Assembly (NCBI RefSeq): GCF_014076495.1
Contig: NZ_CP043575.1
Span: 1,736,001-1,800,000, forward strand
Source of the DNA: Comamonas koreensis
GTDB lineage: Bacteria; Pseudomonadota; Gammaproteobacteria; Burkholderiales; Burkholderiaceae_C
Direction of reading: 5' to 3'
Length of the DNA: 64,000 nt
Below, piece by piece: positions 17,535 to 29,232 of this stretch; positions within the stretch are counted from its first letter, which is position 1; each line of letters opens with the position of its first letter. The notes under the pieces were generated by a model. It was not told the DNA's origin. It saw only the letters and a list, made by a program, of their open reading frames with translations, and ran no database searches. The position numbers were made by a program, and so were the translations under genes.

Positions 17535-18398
17535 CTAGACGGGCGTATAGGACAGCCGCACATAGATGGGCGCAAAGGCTTCTGCCTGGGTGATCTCGAT
17601 CAGCGTTTCCTTGGCCAGCTCCAGCAGCGCGATGAAGGTCACCACCAGCACGGTGCTGCCTTTTTCCGGCTCGAAGATGTCCTCGAACTCAACAAAGCGC
17701 CGCCCTTGCAGTCGCTTGAGGATCGCGCTCATGTACTCGCGCACCGAGAGCTCCTCGCGGGTGATCTTGTGGGTCTGCACCAGCTTGGCGCGTTTGAGGA
17801 TGTCGCGCCAGGCCTCTTGCAGCTCGGACATCTCCACATCGGGAAAGCGCGGCTGCAGCGCCTGCTCGATAAAGACCTGGGCCTTGATGAAGTCGCGCCC
17901 ATACTGCGGCACGGCACCCAGGCCCTGGGCGGCGAGCTTCATCTGCTCGTACTCCAGCAGGCGGCGCACCAACTCGGCACGCGGGTCTTCGGCCTCTTCG
18001 CCCTCGGCCTGCTTTTTGGGCGGCAGCAGCATGCGCGACTTGATCTCGATCAGCATCGCGGCCATCAGCAGGTACTCGGCGGCCAGCTCCAGGTTGCGGC
18101 TGCGGATCTCGTCGACATAGCTCAGGTACTGGCGGGTGACGCTCAGCATCGGGATGTCGAGGATGTTGAAGTTCTGCTTGCGGATCAGGTAGAGCAGCAA
18201 GTCCAGCGGGCCTTCAAACGCCTCCAGGAACACCTCCAGCGCATCGGGCGGGATGTACAGGTCGGTGGGCATGGCAAACAGCGGCTCGCCGTAGAGCCGC
18301 GCGAGCGCGACCTGATCCACCACCTCGGGCATGGCGGCAGCCCCAGCGGCGGGGCGCACGTCGTCCTCAGCCTGGGTCAGGTTGCCGGGTGTTGCCAT
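17535..18398 (-). CDS. scpA: Segregation and condensation protein A
   Basis: The kleisin subunit that bridges Smc heads, with ScpB, in chromosome condensation and segregation. The 287-residue protein has the ScpA N-terminal signature FEGPLDLLLYLIRKQNFNIL, the helical segment EYLLMAAMLIEIKSRMLLPP, and a C-terminal winged-helix (VVTFIALLELAKE). About 40 acidic and Ala-rich residues precede the conserved part. scpB is not in the window, as is common when scpA sits with DUF3460 in Burkholderiales. It is transcribed with DUF3460 upstream (63 bp) and the tautomerase gene downstream. Confidence 0.96.
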   Translation of the reverse strand: MATPGNLTQAEDDVRPAAGAAAMPEVVDQVALARLYGEPLFAMPTDLYIPPDALEVFLEAFEGPLDLLLYLIRKQNFNILDIPMLSVTRQYLSYVDEIRSRNLELAAEYLLMAAMLIEIKSRMLLPPKKQAEGEEAEDPRAELVRRLLEYEQMKLAAQGLGAVPQYGRDFIKAQVFIEQALQPRFPDVEMSELQEAWRDILKRAKLVQTHKITREELSVREYMSAILKRLQGRRFVEFEDIFEPEKGSTVLVVTFIALLELAKETLIEITQAEAFAPIYVRLSYTPV

Positions 18399-18461
18399 GC
18401 GCGGGGGCTATGCGGGATCGAAAGCCGCTGCGGGCCAGGCGGCCGGCAGCGGGCAGGGCGA

Positions 18462-18668
18462 TCAATCGTGGTTGGTTTGGTACACGTAGGGCTTTTGCGC
18501 CACACGTGCGGTTTGGTACTCGGCTTGCTGCTGGCGGTCCAGATCCTTGTCCCAGAGCAGGGCACGGCCTTCGCGCTGGCCTTGTTCCAGCTCGGGCTTG
18601 TCGGCCTTGAGCTTGAGCAGGAACTGGGTGGTGTCGGATTGGTAGTCGGGGCGGCGGAAGAAAGACAT
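18462..18668 (-). CDS. DUF3460 family protein
   Basis: A 68-residue, charged, soluble protein (MSFFRRPDYQSDTTQFL start, many Lys, Glu, Gln and Asp, no membrane segment). It matches the DUF3460 family, which is short, mostly restricted to betaproteobacteria, and usually upstream of scpA as here. Its function is unknown. Its start is divergent from the BamE-like gene with only 44 bp between them, so the two promoters must overlap closely. Confidence 0.85.
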   Translation of the reverse strand: MSFFRRPDYQSDTTQFLLKLKADKPELEQGQREGRALLWDKDLDRQQQAEYQTARVAQKPYVYQTNHD

Positions 18669-18712
18669 AGCGTATATTTACCTCTTGTGCCTGGATTCTA
18701 CCGAACCTGACC

Positions 18713-19207
18713 ATGTCCTTCTTCACCAAGCTTGCAATCGCCACCTCTGCGCTGGCCGTTTCCGTGTTTTTGGCGGGCTGCGACCAGCAGCGCATCAAGG
18801 AACTGGAAGAGCACGTCTCCACCGAGCAGGACGTGCGCGACCGCTTTGGTGAGCCCAACCAGATCTGGGACGAGGCCGATGGCTCGCACACGCTGGAGTA
18901 CACGCGCCAGCCCGCCGGTGCGCAGAACTACATGATCACCATTGGCACCGACGGCAAGATGAGCGCGCTGCGCCAGGTGCTGGCCCCTGCCTACTTTGCC
19001 AAGGTGCAGCCGGGCATGGATCAGCAGCAGATCCGCCGCCTGCTGGGCCAGCCGGCCAAGCGCACCAGCTATCCGCTGAAGAACGAGGCCGAATGGGACT
19101 GGGGCTGGATCGACCCGCCCAGCACCAAGATGCTGTTCACCGTGGTGTTCGACGCCCAGGGCAAGGTGCTGCGCAGCAACAGCACCCAGGTGGTGAATAG
19201 CCGCTGA
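18713..19207 (+). CDS. BamE/SmpA-like outer-membrane lipoprotein
   Basis: A 164-residue lipoprotein. The signal peptide ends in the lipobox FLAGC (Cys23). The mature domain contains two half-repeats of the SmpA/OmlA fold: STEQDVRDRFGEPNQIWDE and QPGMDQQQIRRLLGQPAKR. Both have the xxDVRxxFGxP pattern seen in BamE. Two such elements in one chain, and a length above that of E. coli BamE (113 residues), suggest a paralogue rather than the canonical complex member. A role in envelope assembly is inferred from the fold. The downstream 19208-19369 region is non-coding. Confidence 0.85.
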   Translation: MSFFTKLAIATSALAVSVFLAGCDQQRIKELEEHVSTEQDVRDRFGEPNQIWDEADGSHTLEYTRQPAGAQNYMITIGTDGKMSALRQVLAPAYFAKVQPGMDQQQIRRLLGQPAKRTSYPLKNEAEWDWGWIDPPSTKMLFTVVFDAQGKVLRSNSTQVVNSR

Positions 19208-19369
19208 GCGCTGCCTTCATTTGCACTGAAGGGCCCTGAACTGTTGCGGATATGCCTAACCGTAACGGGCTGAAACTCTTTAAAATTCGGGTTTATACCT
19301 AGCATTACCCATGCCAGGCAGCCCCGCGCACCACCCTTGTGCGGGCATGAAACTTGCTGTCAACCCGAC

Positions 19370-20044
19370 ATGTCCTCACCGCTATCCCGCCCTGATGGCC
19401 CCACGGCCCTGCCTGGCCCTGTCGCCGCTGCGCCCGCGTCGCTTGGCCCTGCGCTGCGCCATGGCCGCTTTGAAGATGCACAGGCGCTGTTCACCGGCTC
19501 GCTGTTTGTCTCGATCACACTGGGGCTGTTTGCGCAGGCCGGGCTGCTGACGGGCAGCACGGCAGGCTTGGCGTTCTTGCTGCACTACGCCACAGGCCTG
19601 CCGTTTGGCGCGATTTTCTTTGCGATCAATCTGCCCTTTTACTGGTTCGCCTGGACGCGCATGGGGCCGGAGTTCACGATCAAGACCTTTGTCTCGGTGG
19701 CGCTGCTGGCGCTGCTGGTCGATATCGGGCCGCGCTTTATCCATATCGATTACCTCAACCCGCTGTATGCCGCGATTGCCGGAGGCCTGTTGATGGGCAC
19801 CGGTTGCCTCTTCCTGGCGCGCCACCGCTCCAGCCTGGGCGGCGCCACCATCGTGTCGCTCTACCTGCAGGACCGCTATGGCATCCGCGCCGGCAAGGTG
19901 CAGATGGTCATCGACTGCACGGTCGTGCTGCTGGCGCTGTGGGTCGTGCCCCTCGAGCGCGTGGCGTACTCGGTGCTGGCCGCCATCGTGATGAGCGTGT
20001 TCCTGTGGATCAGCCACCGGCCCGGGCGCTATGCCGGTAACTGA
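19370..20044 (+). CDS. YitT-family integral membrane protein
   Basis: A 224-residue protein with about five hydrophobic helices (LFVSITLGLFAQAGLL, AIFFAINLPFYWFAW, VSVALLALLVDIGP, IAGGLLMGTGCLFL, and a C-terminal pair). The YitT motif appears in RHRSSLGGATIVSLYL. It lacks the C-terminal DUF2179 cytosolic domain of longer Gram-positive members. The ATG at 19370 gives a short polar N-terminus; a TTG at 19337 would add eleven unlikely residues. Function of the family is unknown. It converges on the small lipoprotein gene. Confidence 0.8.
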   Translation: MSSPLSRPDGPTALPGPVAAAPASLGPALRHGRFEDAQALFTGSLFVSITLGLFAQAGLLTGSTAGLAFLLHYATGLPFGAIFFAINLPFYWFAWTRMGPEFTIKTFVSVALLALLVDIGPRFIHIDYLNPLYAAIAGGLLMGTGCLFLARHRSSLGGATIVSLYLQDRYGIRAGKVQMVIDCTVVLLALWVVPLERVAYSVLAAIVMSVFLWISHRPGRYAGN

Positions 20045-20065
20045 CCCGGCCTGAGCCCGCGCCAT

Positions 20066-20443
20066 TCAGGGCCCGCTGGGGATGGCTCTTTCTGGGGGCA
20101 TGGCCGGTGGCGCTGGCTGTGTGGGTGCTGGCAGCGGCTGGGCCTGCTGCTGCGGCGGGAAGGTCTCGCCCGGCCTGGGCTCCCGGTAGCGCACGGTGAT
20201 GCCGCTGTTGTCCTGCTCCTCGCCGGTGGCCATGTCATAGGCCTTGCCGACGCCTTTGCCCACCACCTTGGCCGTGCCCACAGCTGCATCGGCCGCCAGC
20301 CCCACGGCAGTGGCGGTCACGCTGACGGCAGCGGCGCCCACGGTCACCACGCTGCAGCCGCCCAGCAGCGATGCGCAGATGCAGTAAAAAGCCCCTGCGG
20401 CTAGGGAGCGCAGGGGCTTGCAGCGGGGGCGGTCAGCAGCCAT
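20066..20443 (-). CDS. Small putative lipoprotein, Ala/Val-rich
   Basis: A 125-residue protein. The signal sequence ends LLGGC (Cys30) and is followed by a strongly Ala/Val/Gly-rich hydrophobic stretch (VVTVGAAAVSVTATAVGLAADAAV) and a Pro/Gln-rich tail. It resembles short lipoproteins annotated NF038104-like, but I am not certain. The ATG at 20443 lies 5 bp beyond the metG stop, so translation is probably coupled to metG. Function is unknown. Confidence 0.7.
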   Translation of the reverse strand: MAADRPRCKPLRSLAAGAFYCICASLLGGCSVVTVGAAAVSVTATAVGLAADAAVGTAKVVGKGVGKAYDMATGEEQDNSGITVRYREPRPGETFPPQQQAQPLPAPTQPAPPAMPPERAIPSGP

Positions 20444-20448
20444 GCAGA

Positions 20449-22599
20449 TCAATGGATGCGCATGCCGGGCAGCGCGCCGGGGAAGGGCTCGAGCACATAG
20501 ATGCCGGGGTGGGCCTTCTCATCGGCGTGGCTGGCGGCCAGCACCATGCCTTCGGAGATGCCGAACTTCATCTTGCGCGGCGCCAGGTTGGCCACCAGCA
20601 CGGTGAGCTTGCCTTGCAGCTGCTCTGGCGTGTACATGCTGCTGATGCCGCTGAACACATTGCGCATCTTCGGCTGGCCGTCATCGCCCTTTTCGCCGAC
20701 ATCCAGGGTCAGCTGCAGCAGCTTGGTCGAGCCTTCGACGGCCTTGCATTCGACAATCTTGGCGATGCGCAGGTCGATGCGGGCAAAGTCGTCAATGCCG
20801 ATGGTCTCGGCCAATGGCTCGCCGCCGGGGGCGTTCGGGTCCACCACGGCCTCGGCTTTTTTGTCTGCCTTCTTGGCCTTGGCAGGCGCTGCAGCGGCGG
20901 CGGCCTTTTCCTGGCTGGCAGGGGTCTCGAACAGCGCCTCGAGCTGCAAGGGGTCCACGCGTTGCATCAAATGCTGGTAGATGCCAATCTGGTGGCCGGC
21001 GCCCAGCGCCTTGTCTACGTCGCCAAATTGCTCGGGCGGCACGATCAGGAAGTTCGCCACTTCGGCGGCGACGCCCGGCAGCATCGGCTTGAGGTAGATG
21101 GTCAGGATGCGAAAGGCCTCGATGCAGACCGTGCACACGTCGTGCAGGCGCGCCTGCATGTCGTCCTTCTTGGCCAGCTCCCAGGGCTTGTTGGCATCGA
21201 CATAGCTGTTGACCTTGTCGCACAGCAGCATGATCTCGCGCGCGGCGCGGGCGGTGTCGCGCACCTCGTAGGCGGCCACAATCGCCTCCTTTTGCGCGCG
21301 CAGCACGGCCAGCAGCTCCTGGCCATCAGCGCTCACTTCGCCCAGGCGGCCTTCAAAGCGTTTGCTGATAAAGCCAGCGGCGCGCGAGGCGATGTTCACG
21401 TACTTGCCGATCAGGTCGGAGTTGACGCGCAGCATGAAGTCTTCGGCAGTGAAGTCGATGTCCTCGTTCTTGCCATTGAGCTTGGCGCCCAGGTAGTAGC
21501 GCAGCCACTCGGGGTTCATCTTGAGGGCCAGGTACTTGAGTGGGTCCAGGCCCGTGCCCCGGCTCTTGCTCATCTTCTCGCCGTTGTTCACCGTCAGGAA
21601 GCCATGCACGCAGATCTTGGTCGGGGTCTTGCGGCCGCTGAACTTCAGCATCGCCGGCCAGAACAGGGTGTGGAAGGTGATGATGTCCTTGCCGATGAAG
21701 TGGTACTGCTCGAGCGCCGGGTCGGCCATGTAGGCGTCGTAGTCTTCGCCGCGCTGGGCCAGCAGGTTCTTGAGCGACGCCAGGTAGCCCACAGGCGCAT
21801 CCAGCCAGACGTAGAAGTACTTGCCCGGCGCATCGGGGATCTCGATGCCGAAGTAGGGCGCATCGCGCGAGATGTCCCAGTCGTCCAGGCCTTCGCTGGT
21901 CGAGCCATCGGGGTTGGTGCGCACGCCAAACCATTCCTTGATCTTGGCGGCCACCTCGGGCTGCACATGCTGGCCGTCCTGGGTCCAGCTGGTCAGGAAC
22001 TCGACCGCGCGCGGGTCGGACAGCTTGAAGAAGAAATGCTCCGAGCTCTTCATCACCGGCTTGGCACCAGACAGCGCCGAGTAGGGATTGATCAGATCGG
22101 TGGGCGCATACACCGAGCTGCAGACCTCGCAGTTGTCGCCGTACTGGTCCTTGGCGTGGCAGCGCGGGCATTCGCCCTTGATGAAGCGGTCAGGCAGGAA
22201 CATGTTCTTCTCAGGGTCGAAGAACTGCTCGATGGTGCGCGTCTCGATAAAGCCGGCTTTTTTCAGGTCCAGGTAGATCTGCTTGGACAGCTCGTGGTTC
22301 TCGGGGCTGTCGGTATTGCTCCAGTTGTCAAAACCGATGTGGAAGCCGTCGAGGTACTGCTTGCGGCCGGCGGCGATGTCGGCCACAAACTGCTGGGGCG
22401 TCTTGCCGGCTTTTTCGGCGGCAATCATGATGGGCGCGCCATGGGCGTCATCAGCACCGACAAAGTTGACCGCATTGCCCTGCATTCGCTGCGCACGCAC
22501 CCAGGTATCGGCCTGGATGTACTCCATGATGTGGCCGATGTGGAAGTTGCCGTTCGCATACGGCAGGGCGGTGGTGACGAAAATCTTTCGTTGAGACAT
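20449..22599 (-). CDS. metG: Methionyl-tRNA synthetase
   Basis: Charges tRNA-Met for initiation and elongation. The 716-residue protein has the class I HIGH motif at 20-23, the zinc-binding Cys cluster [17 protein letters not shown], and the KMSKS loop ([10 protein letters not shown]). The C-terminal EMAP/Trbp111-type tRNA-binding domain begins at about residue 605 ([18 protein letters not shown]), after an Ala/Lys-rich linker. The ATG at 22599 matches the family N-terminus; eight more codons are open upstream. The small lipoprotein gene follows directly. Confidence 0.98.
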   Translation of the reverse strand: MSQRKIFVTTALPYANGNFHIGHIMEYIQADTWVRAQRMQGNAVNFVGADDAHGAPIMIAAEKAGKTPQQFVADIAAGRKQYLDGFHIGFDNWSNTDSPENHELSKQIYLDLKKAGFIETRTIEQFFDPEKNMFLPDRFIKGECPRCHAKDQYGDNCEVCSSVYAPTDLINPYSALSGAKPVMKSSEHFFFKLSDPRAVEFLTSWTQDGQHVQPEVAAKIKEWFGVRTNPDGSTSEGLDDWDISRDAPYFGIEIPDAPGKYFYVWLDAPVGYLASLKNLLAQRGEDYDAYMADPALEQYHFIGKDIITFHTLFWPAMLKFSGRKTPTKICVHGFLTVNNGEKMSKSRGTGLDPLKYLALKMNPEWLRYYLGAKLNGKNEDIDFTAEDFMLRVNSDLIGKYVNIASRAAGFISKRFEGRLGEVSADGQELLAVLRAQKEAIVAAYEVRDTARAAREIMLLCDKVNSYVDANKPWELAKKDDMQARLHDVCTVCIEAFRILTIYLKPMLPGVAAEVANFLIVPPEQFGDVDKALGAGHQIGIYQHLMQRVDPLQLEALFETPASQEKAAAAAAPAKAKKADKKAEAVVDPNAPGGEPLAETIGIDDFARIDLRIAKIVECKAVEGSTKLLQLTLDVGEKGDDGQPKMRNVFSGISSMYTPEQLQGKLTVLVANLAPRKMKFGISEGMVLAASHADEKAHPGIYVLEPFPGALPGMRIH

Positions 22600-22722
22600 A
22601 GGGTTGCGGAACTTTCTAATCACAGAGAGGACGCAGGCCAGCGGCCGTTGCGGATTCTGGTCACAGGCAGGGCGGCGCGCGGCCAGCCCTCGCGCCCGCG
22701 GGCGCTCCAGAACCGAGCAATT

Positions 22723-24000
22723 CTAGGCGCTTACGGGGCCAGCTGGCGCGACCAGGGGTTTGGCGGGGCCGGTGGGGCGGCTGCCCCAGCCAAAAAAGGC
22801 ACAGACCTCGTCGCGCCGGGCCATGGTGTCGGCTCGGCCCAGCGCCATCAGTGCCCGGGTGTAGCCCGGCTCGAACAGCAAATAGCTGGCCAGTGCTGCG
22901 CTGCCCACGTTCTGGCTGTGCATGGACACGCCCATCGCGCCCAGCAGCGTGCGCACCGGCGTAGGGAGCTCTTGCAGGTGGGCCAGCGCCAAAGCGTCCA
23001 GCGACTGCGACGGCGTGATTACCAGCAGGTCCAGCGGACGCAAGGCACTGCGGGCGCGCTCGGCCTCGGGGATCAGGCTCAAGGTGTGGTTGATGCGCTG
23101 GGCCCGCTCCACATCGACCGACAGCGCATCGAGAAAGATGGTGGACAGGGCGTGGCCGGCCACCTGCGCGAGCGAGGGGTACGGCGGGTGTTCGCCCTGG
23201 GGCAGGTTCAGCACCTCGTGTGAGCGGCCGACGCCGACGACAACGATGCGCTGGGCGCCCAGGTGCACGGCTGGGGCGAGCGGCGCGGTCTGGCGCATCG
23301 CACCATCGCCCAGGTAGTTGTACTGGCCGCGCAGCATCAGCTCGGCGGGCGCAAAGATGAAGGGGATGGACGAGGAGGCCATCAGGTGCTGGTGGCTGAT
23401 GCGGTCCTGGATGGCGCGGCGCTGCGTGCGCGACCAGGCGGGCACATGCGGGCCGGCTTCATAGAAGGTGATGTGCTCGCCTGTGGTGTAGCTCGATGCG
23501 GTGATCGCCAGCGCCGACAGCTTGCCGCTGTGCAGCAGGTGCGGGATTTTCTCCAGCGGCAGCTCGGCCTTGAGCAGCTCCAGGAGCGGCGCGTTGTCCA
23601 GCAGCGAGCGCGGTTTGCTATGGTGCCAGCGCGTCAGCGCCCAGCCCAGCGTCAACAGGCTCAGCCAGCGCGCGCCGCTGCGCATCACGCCAAAGGCATC
23701 GGCACGGTAGACCTGGCTGGTGGAGAAATTGCGCCACACCCGCGAGAGGCGCTGCACGGCCAGGTCGAAATGGTCAGCGCCGCAGGCAAGACCTGCGGCA
23801 TTGATCGCGCCGGCCGAGGTGCCAACCGCGATGGGAAAGGGCGTTGGTTCATGGTCGGCCCCGGCGTTCTGGCGCAGGCGCGAGAGCGCCTGCAGCACTC
23901 CCACCTGGTAGGCGGCACGCGCGCCGCCGCCGGAGAGCACGATGGCGGTGGCGGCGGAATGGGGGCTGTAGTGCAGAGCGGGCGACATGGCCTGCACCAT
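22723..24000 (-). CDS. Patatin-like phospholipase
   Basis: A Ser-Asp dyad lipid acyl hydrolase of about 425 residues. It has the oxyanion-hole motif LSGGGARAAYQVG, the nucleophile elbow GTSAGAIN (GxSxG), and the catalytic Asp in LGDGAMRQ. The long C-terminal part has no recognised extra domain. No signal peptide is seen, so a cytosolic or membrane-associated role is likely. Starts at 24000 and 23988 are both possible, and neither has a strong ribosome-binding site. A membrane-anchored Mrr-like gene precedes it on the same strand, 71 bp away. Confidence 0.9.
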   Translation of the reverse strand: MVQAMSPALHYSPHSAATAIVLSGGGARAAYQVGVLQALSRLRQNAGADHEPTPFPIAVGTSAGAINAAGLACGADHFDLAVQRLSRVWRNFSTSQVYRADAFGVMRSGARWLSLLTLGWALTRWHHSKPRSLLDNAPLLELLKAELPLEKIPHLLHSGKLSALAITASSYTTGEHITFYEAGPHVPAWSRTQRRAIQDRISHQHLMASSSIPFIFAPAELMLRGQYNYLGDGAMRQTAPLAPAVHLGAQRIVVVGVGRSHEVLNLPQGEHPPYPSLAQVAGHALSTIFLDALSVDVERAQRINHTLSLIPEAERARSALRPLDLLVITPSQSLDALALAHLQELPTPVRTLLGAMGVSMHSQNVGSAALASYLLFEPGYTRALMALGRADTMARRDEVCAFFGWGSRPTGPAKPLVAPAGPVSA

Positions 24001-24071
24001 AGCCGAAACTGCAGGCCTTCGCCAAGCGGCCCTGTCGCTCAATCGCTACTGCGGGCGCAGGCGGTGCAGCA

Positions 24072-24638
24072 TCAGCGCGCCGCGCCCTTTTTCAGCAAGG
24101 TCGCCAGCTCCAGATTCTGCAGCAGCACGATTTTTTGGTCACGGGCAAACAGGCGGGCATTGTCGCTCAGCTCGCCTTGCAGCAGCACATAGACGCTGGC
24201 GGCGCCGGCCTGGCTGGCCGCGTCATGCAGCGCGCGCAGCGGCTCGATGCCGTGCACGCCGGCCTTGCTGCGCTTGGTCTGCACCAGGGTCGTCTGGCCG
24301 TTGCGTGCCAGCTGCAGATCGGCCGCGCCTTGCTGCACGGGGGTGACAGCGTAGCCCTCGGCCTGCCAGGCGCGGCTGAGCCAGGCCTGCAGATCGCGGC
24401 TGGACATGGCGCCAGCTTGCGCGAGCAGCGCCTCGGTGGCCGCAGCGCTGGGCTGGCTCCACTGGCGCTTGGCGGCCATGGCGCCGATCACGAGGAAAGG
24501 CAGGCTGCCGGCAGCGCCGACAAAGCGGATGTCCTTGGGCAGCAGCGCCAGGCACAGCACCACGATGATGGCTCCGACCACCACACTGATCCACCACGAC
24601 GAGCGCAGCAAGATTGCAAACACGGAGTTCTCGGCCAT
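24072..24638 (-). CDS. Membrane-anchored Mrr-like (restriction endonuclease fold) protein
   Basis: A 188-residue protein with two N-terminal transmembrane helices (about 13-33 and 37-55), then a soluble PD-(D/E)xK-type domain. The expected catalytic set of the Mrr family is visible as Asp107 (GAADLQL) and Gln120-x-Lys122 (VQTKRSK), after the RDLQAWLSRAWQAEGY helix. Two-TM Mrr-domain proteins are widespread, but their targets are mostly unknown; it is not a classical restriction enzyme gene and no methylase is nearby. The start at 24638 avoids an implausible Pro-rich extension. It is divergent from mrp (121 bp). Confidence 0.8.
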   Translation of the reverse strand: MAENSVFAILLRSSWWISVVVGAIIVVLCLALLPKDIRFVGAAGSLPFLVIGAMAAKRQWSQPSAAATEALLAQAGAMSSRDLQAWLSRAWQAEGYAVTPVQQGAADLQLARNGQTTLVQTKRSKAGVHGIEPLRALHDAASQAGAASVYVLLQGELSDNARLFARDQKIVLLQNLELATLLKKGAAR

Positions 24639-24759
24639 TTTCAGTTTCACGGGTGCAGGTCTTTCAAGAGGTGCAGGGGCAAAAGCCCAGATTGTCGCTG
24701 GTTCGCAAGGGCAAGCGCGGTTCGCTAGACTTATTGCTGTCTCAGGAATAGAAAACACG

Positions 24760-25851
24760 ATGACAGTGACCGAACCAACGATACTGGCCGCGCTGGCCAG
24801 TGTTCAAGACCCGCATACGGGCAAAGATTTTGTCAGCACGCGTGCCGTGCGCAACCTCCAGATCAACGGTGGCGACGTCGCCTTTGAGGTGGAGATGGGC
24901 TATCCAGCCAAAAGCCTGGTGCCGCAGCTGCGCAGCCAGTTCGTGGCCGCTGCCAAGACGGTGCCGGGCGTGGATAACGTCTCGGTGAGCATCAGCAACA
25001 AGGTGATCTCGCATGCGGTGCAGCGCGGTGTGCCGCTGATACCGGGCGTCAAGAACATCATTGCGGTGGCATCGGGCAAGGGCGGCGTGGGCAAGAGCAC
25101 TACCACCGCCAACCTGGCGCTGGCCCTGGCGGCCGAGGGCGCCAGCGTCGGCGTGCTGGACGCCGATATCTACGGCCCCAGCCAGACCATGATGATGGGC
25201 GTGGACGGCAAGCCCGAGAGCAGCGATGGCAAGACCATGGAGCCCAAGCTCAACCATGGCGTGCAGGTGATGTCGATCGGCCTCTTGGTCGACCAGGACC
25301 AGGCGATGATCTGGCGCGGGCCGATGGCCGTGCAGGCGCTCGAGCAAATGCTGCGCCAGACCAACTGGGCTGGGCTCGACTACCTGTTGATCGACATGCC
25401 ACCGGGCACCGGTGACATCCAGCTGACCTTGAGCCAGCGCGTGCCGTTGACCGGCGCGGTGATCGTCACCACCCCACAGGACATTGCCTTGCTCGACGCG
25501 CGCAAGGGCATCAAGATGTTCGAGAAGGTGGGCGTGCCGATCCTCGGCGTGATCGAGAACATGGCCATGCATGTCTGCACGAACTGCGGCCATGTGGAGC
25601 ATATCTTTGGCGCCGATGGCGGCAAGCACATGGCAGCCGATTACAAGCTGGACTACCTGGGCGCGCTGCCGCTGTCGATGCAGATCCGCGAGCAGGCCGA
25701 CAGCGGCACCCCCACCGTAGTGGCCGCGCCCGACAGCGAAGTGGCCGCCATCTACCGGCAGGTGGCGCGCAGCATTGCGGTCAAGATTGCGCAGCAGGCC
25801 AAGGATTTCTCGTCGAAGTTCCCGACGATCTCCGTGAGCAGCAACACCTGA
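24760..25851 (+). CDS. apbC: Iron-sulfur cluster carrier ATPase Mrp/ApbC
   Basis: A 363-residue P-loop ATPase that carries and transfers [4Fe-4S] clusters to apoproteins in the cytosol. Residues about 1-85 are the MIP18/DUF59 domain. The deviant Walker A SGKGGVGKSTTTANLA is near residue 108, and the cluster-binding CTNC is in the C-terminal third. The ATG at 24760 gives the normal N-terminus, although the frame is open further upstream. Its TGA overlaps the ATG of the following LysR gene (TGATG), which indicates translational coupling. Confidence 0.95.
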   Translation: MTVTEPTILAALASVQDPHTGKDFVSTRAVRNLQINGGDVAFEVEMGYPAKSLVPQLRSQFVAAAKTVPGVDNVSVSISNKVISHAVQRGVPLIPGVKNIIAVASGKGGVGKSTTTANLALALAAEGASVGVLDADIYGPSQTMMMGVDGKPESSDGKTMEPKLNHGVQVMSIGLLVDQDQAMIWRGPMAVQALEQMLRQTNWAGLDYLLIDMPPGTGDIQLTLSQRVPLTGAVIVTTPQDIALLDARKGIKMFEKVGVPILGVIENMAMHVCTNCGHVEHIFGADGGKHMAADYKLDYLGALPLSMQIREQADSGTPTVVAAPDSEVAAIYRQVARSIAVKIAQQAKDFSSKFPTISVSSNT

Positions 25852-26822
25852 TGAACCTGCTCGCTGCCATGCGCTACCTGGCCGCGCTCCATGCGCATGG
25901 CCATTTCGCGCGGGCAGCCCAAGCCTGCCACATCACCCAGCCGGCGCTGTCCAATGCGCTGCGCGCGCTGGAGGCCGAGTTTGGCGTGGCCATCGTGCGC
26001 CGGGGCCGGGTGTTTGCCGGCTTTACGCCCGAGGGCGAGCAGGTACTGCAAACCGGGCTGGAGATGCTGCAAAGCGAGGCGCGCCTGCGCCAGCGCCTCT
26101 CGGCCCAGGCGGGGCAGTTGCAAGGGCAGCTGCGCATGGCGGCCGTGCCCACGGCCATGCCAATGCTGCTGCGCTTTGCCAGTCTGCTGCGCCAGCAGCA
26201 CCCGGGCCTGGTGCCGGCGCTGCATGCGATGAGCTCGCCCGACATCGAGCGCGGCCTCGAAGAGCTGAGCCTGGACCTGGCGCTGGGCTACAGCGACCGC
26301 ATCCGCCGCCCACGCACCCACTGCGCGCCCCAGTACCAGGAGCACTACTACCTGCTGCAGTCCGCGCCAGCACCAGCCTGCGTGGCCGATACCCTGCATG
26401 CGGCCGAGCCCTACACCTGGGTGCAGGCTGCGCAGCAGCCGCTGTGTCTGCTGACCCCCGATATGCACAACCGCCAGATCGTGGAGCGCAGCTTTTTGGC
26501 CGTCGGCGTGCTAGTGCAGGCGGCGATGGAGACCAACTCGGTCCAGGCCTTGCTGCAGGCGGTGGGCGAGGGCCAGATGGCCAGCATCGTGCCCGGGGCG
26601 GTGCTGGCGACCGTGCGCCATACACCAGGTCTGCGCGCCTGGCCTCTGGTGGAGCCAGTCGTCGAGAGCGAAGTCGGCTTTCTCTACCAGCAATCCCAGC
26701 AGGCGATGCCCGCTATGGAGGCGGCGCGCGCGCTGATGGCGCTGGATGAATGGCAGCAGCAATGCCTGCAGCATGCCGGGGCTTTGCAGGCCTTGGCAGC
26801 TGCGCCGCCACCCCAGCCATAG
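25851..26822 (+). CDS. LysR-family transcriptional regulator
   Basis: A 323-residue regulator with an N-terminal winged helix (MRYLAALHAHGHFARAAQACHITQPALSNALRALE) and a periplasmic-binding-protein-like effector domain. It overlaps the stop of apbC by one base, so it is co-translated. It is followed after 118 bp by a YdeP-like oxidoreductase gene in the same direction. Similar LysR genes beside molybdenum-dependent formate dehydrogenase-like genes suggest it may control that gene; this is inferred from position only. Confidence 0.9.
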   Translation: MNLLAAMRYLAALHAHGHFARAAQACHITQPALSNALRALEAEFGVAIVRRGRVFAGFTPEGEQVLQTGLEMLQSEARLRQRLSAQAGQLQGQLRMAAVPTAMPMLLRFASLLRQQHPGLVPALHAMSSPDIERGLEELSLDLALGYSDRIRRPRTHCAPQYQEHYYLLQSAPAPACVADTLHAAEPYTWVQAAQQPLCLLTPDMHNRQIVERSFLAVGVLVQAAMETNSVQALLQAVGEGQMASIVPGAVLATVRHTPGLRAWPLVEPVVESEVGFLYQQSQQAMPAMEAARALMALDEWQQQCLQHAGALQALAAAPPPQP

Positions 26823-26940
26823 TTTGTCGAATGCCGGCATTGCCGCATTGAATTTGACGGCCAGCGGGCAGCGGGTTGAAATGCAGGGCTGAGAACGTGT
26901 TCACGATCTCTACGCAGCCGCGTTCTAACCAGTCCCTGCC

Positions 26941-29231
<2,291 letters not shown>

Positions 29232-29232
<1 letters not shown>

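Noticed and set aside
17535..18710. Plus-strand frame of 392 codons opposite scpA
   Set aside because: His/Gln/Leu-rich shadow with no family match, antisense to scpA and DUF3460.
20371..23223. A plus-strand open frame of about 950 codons opposite metG
   Set aside because: No motif and antisense to methionyl-tRNA synthetase, whose catalytic motifs are all present.
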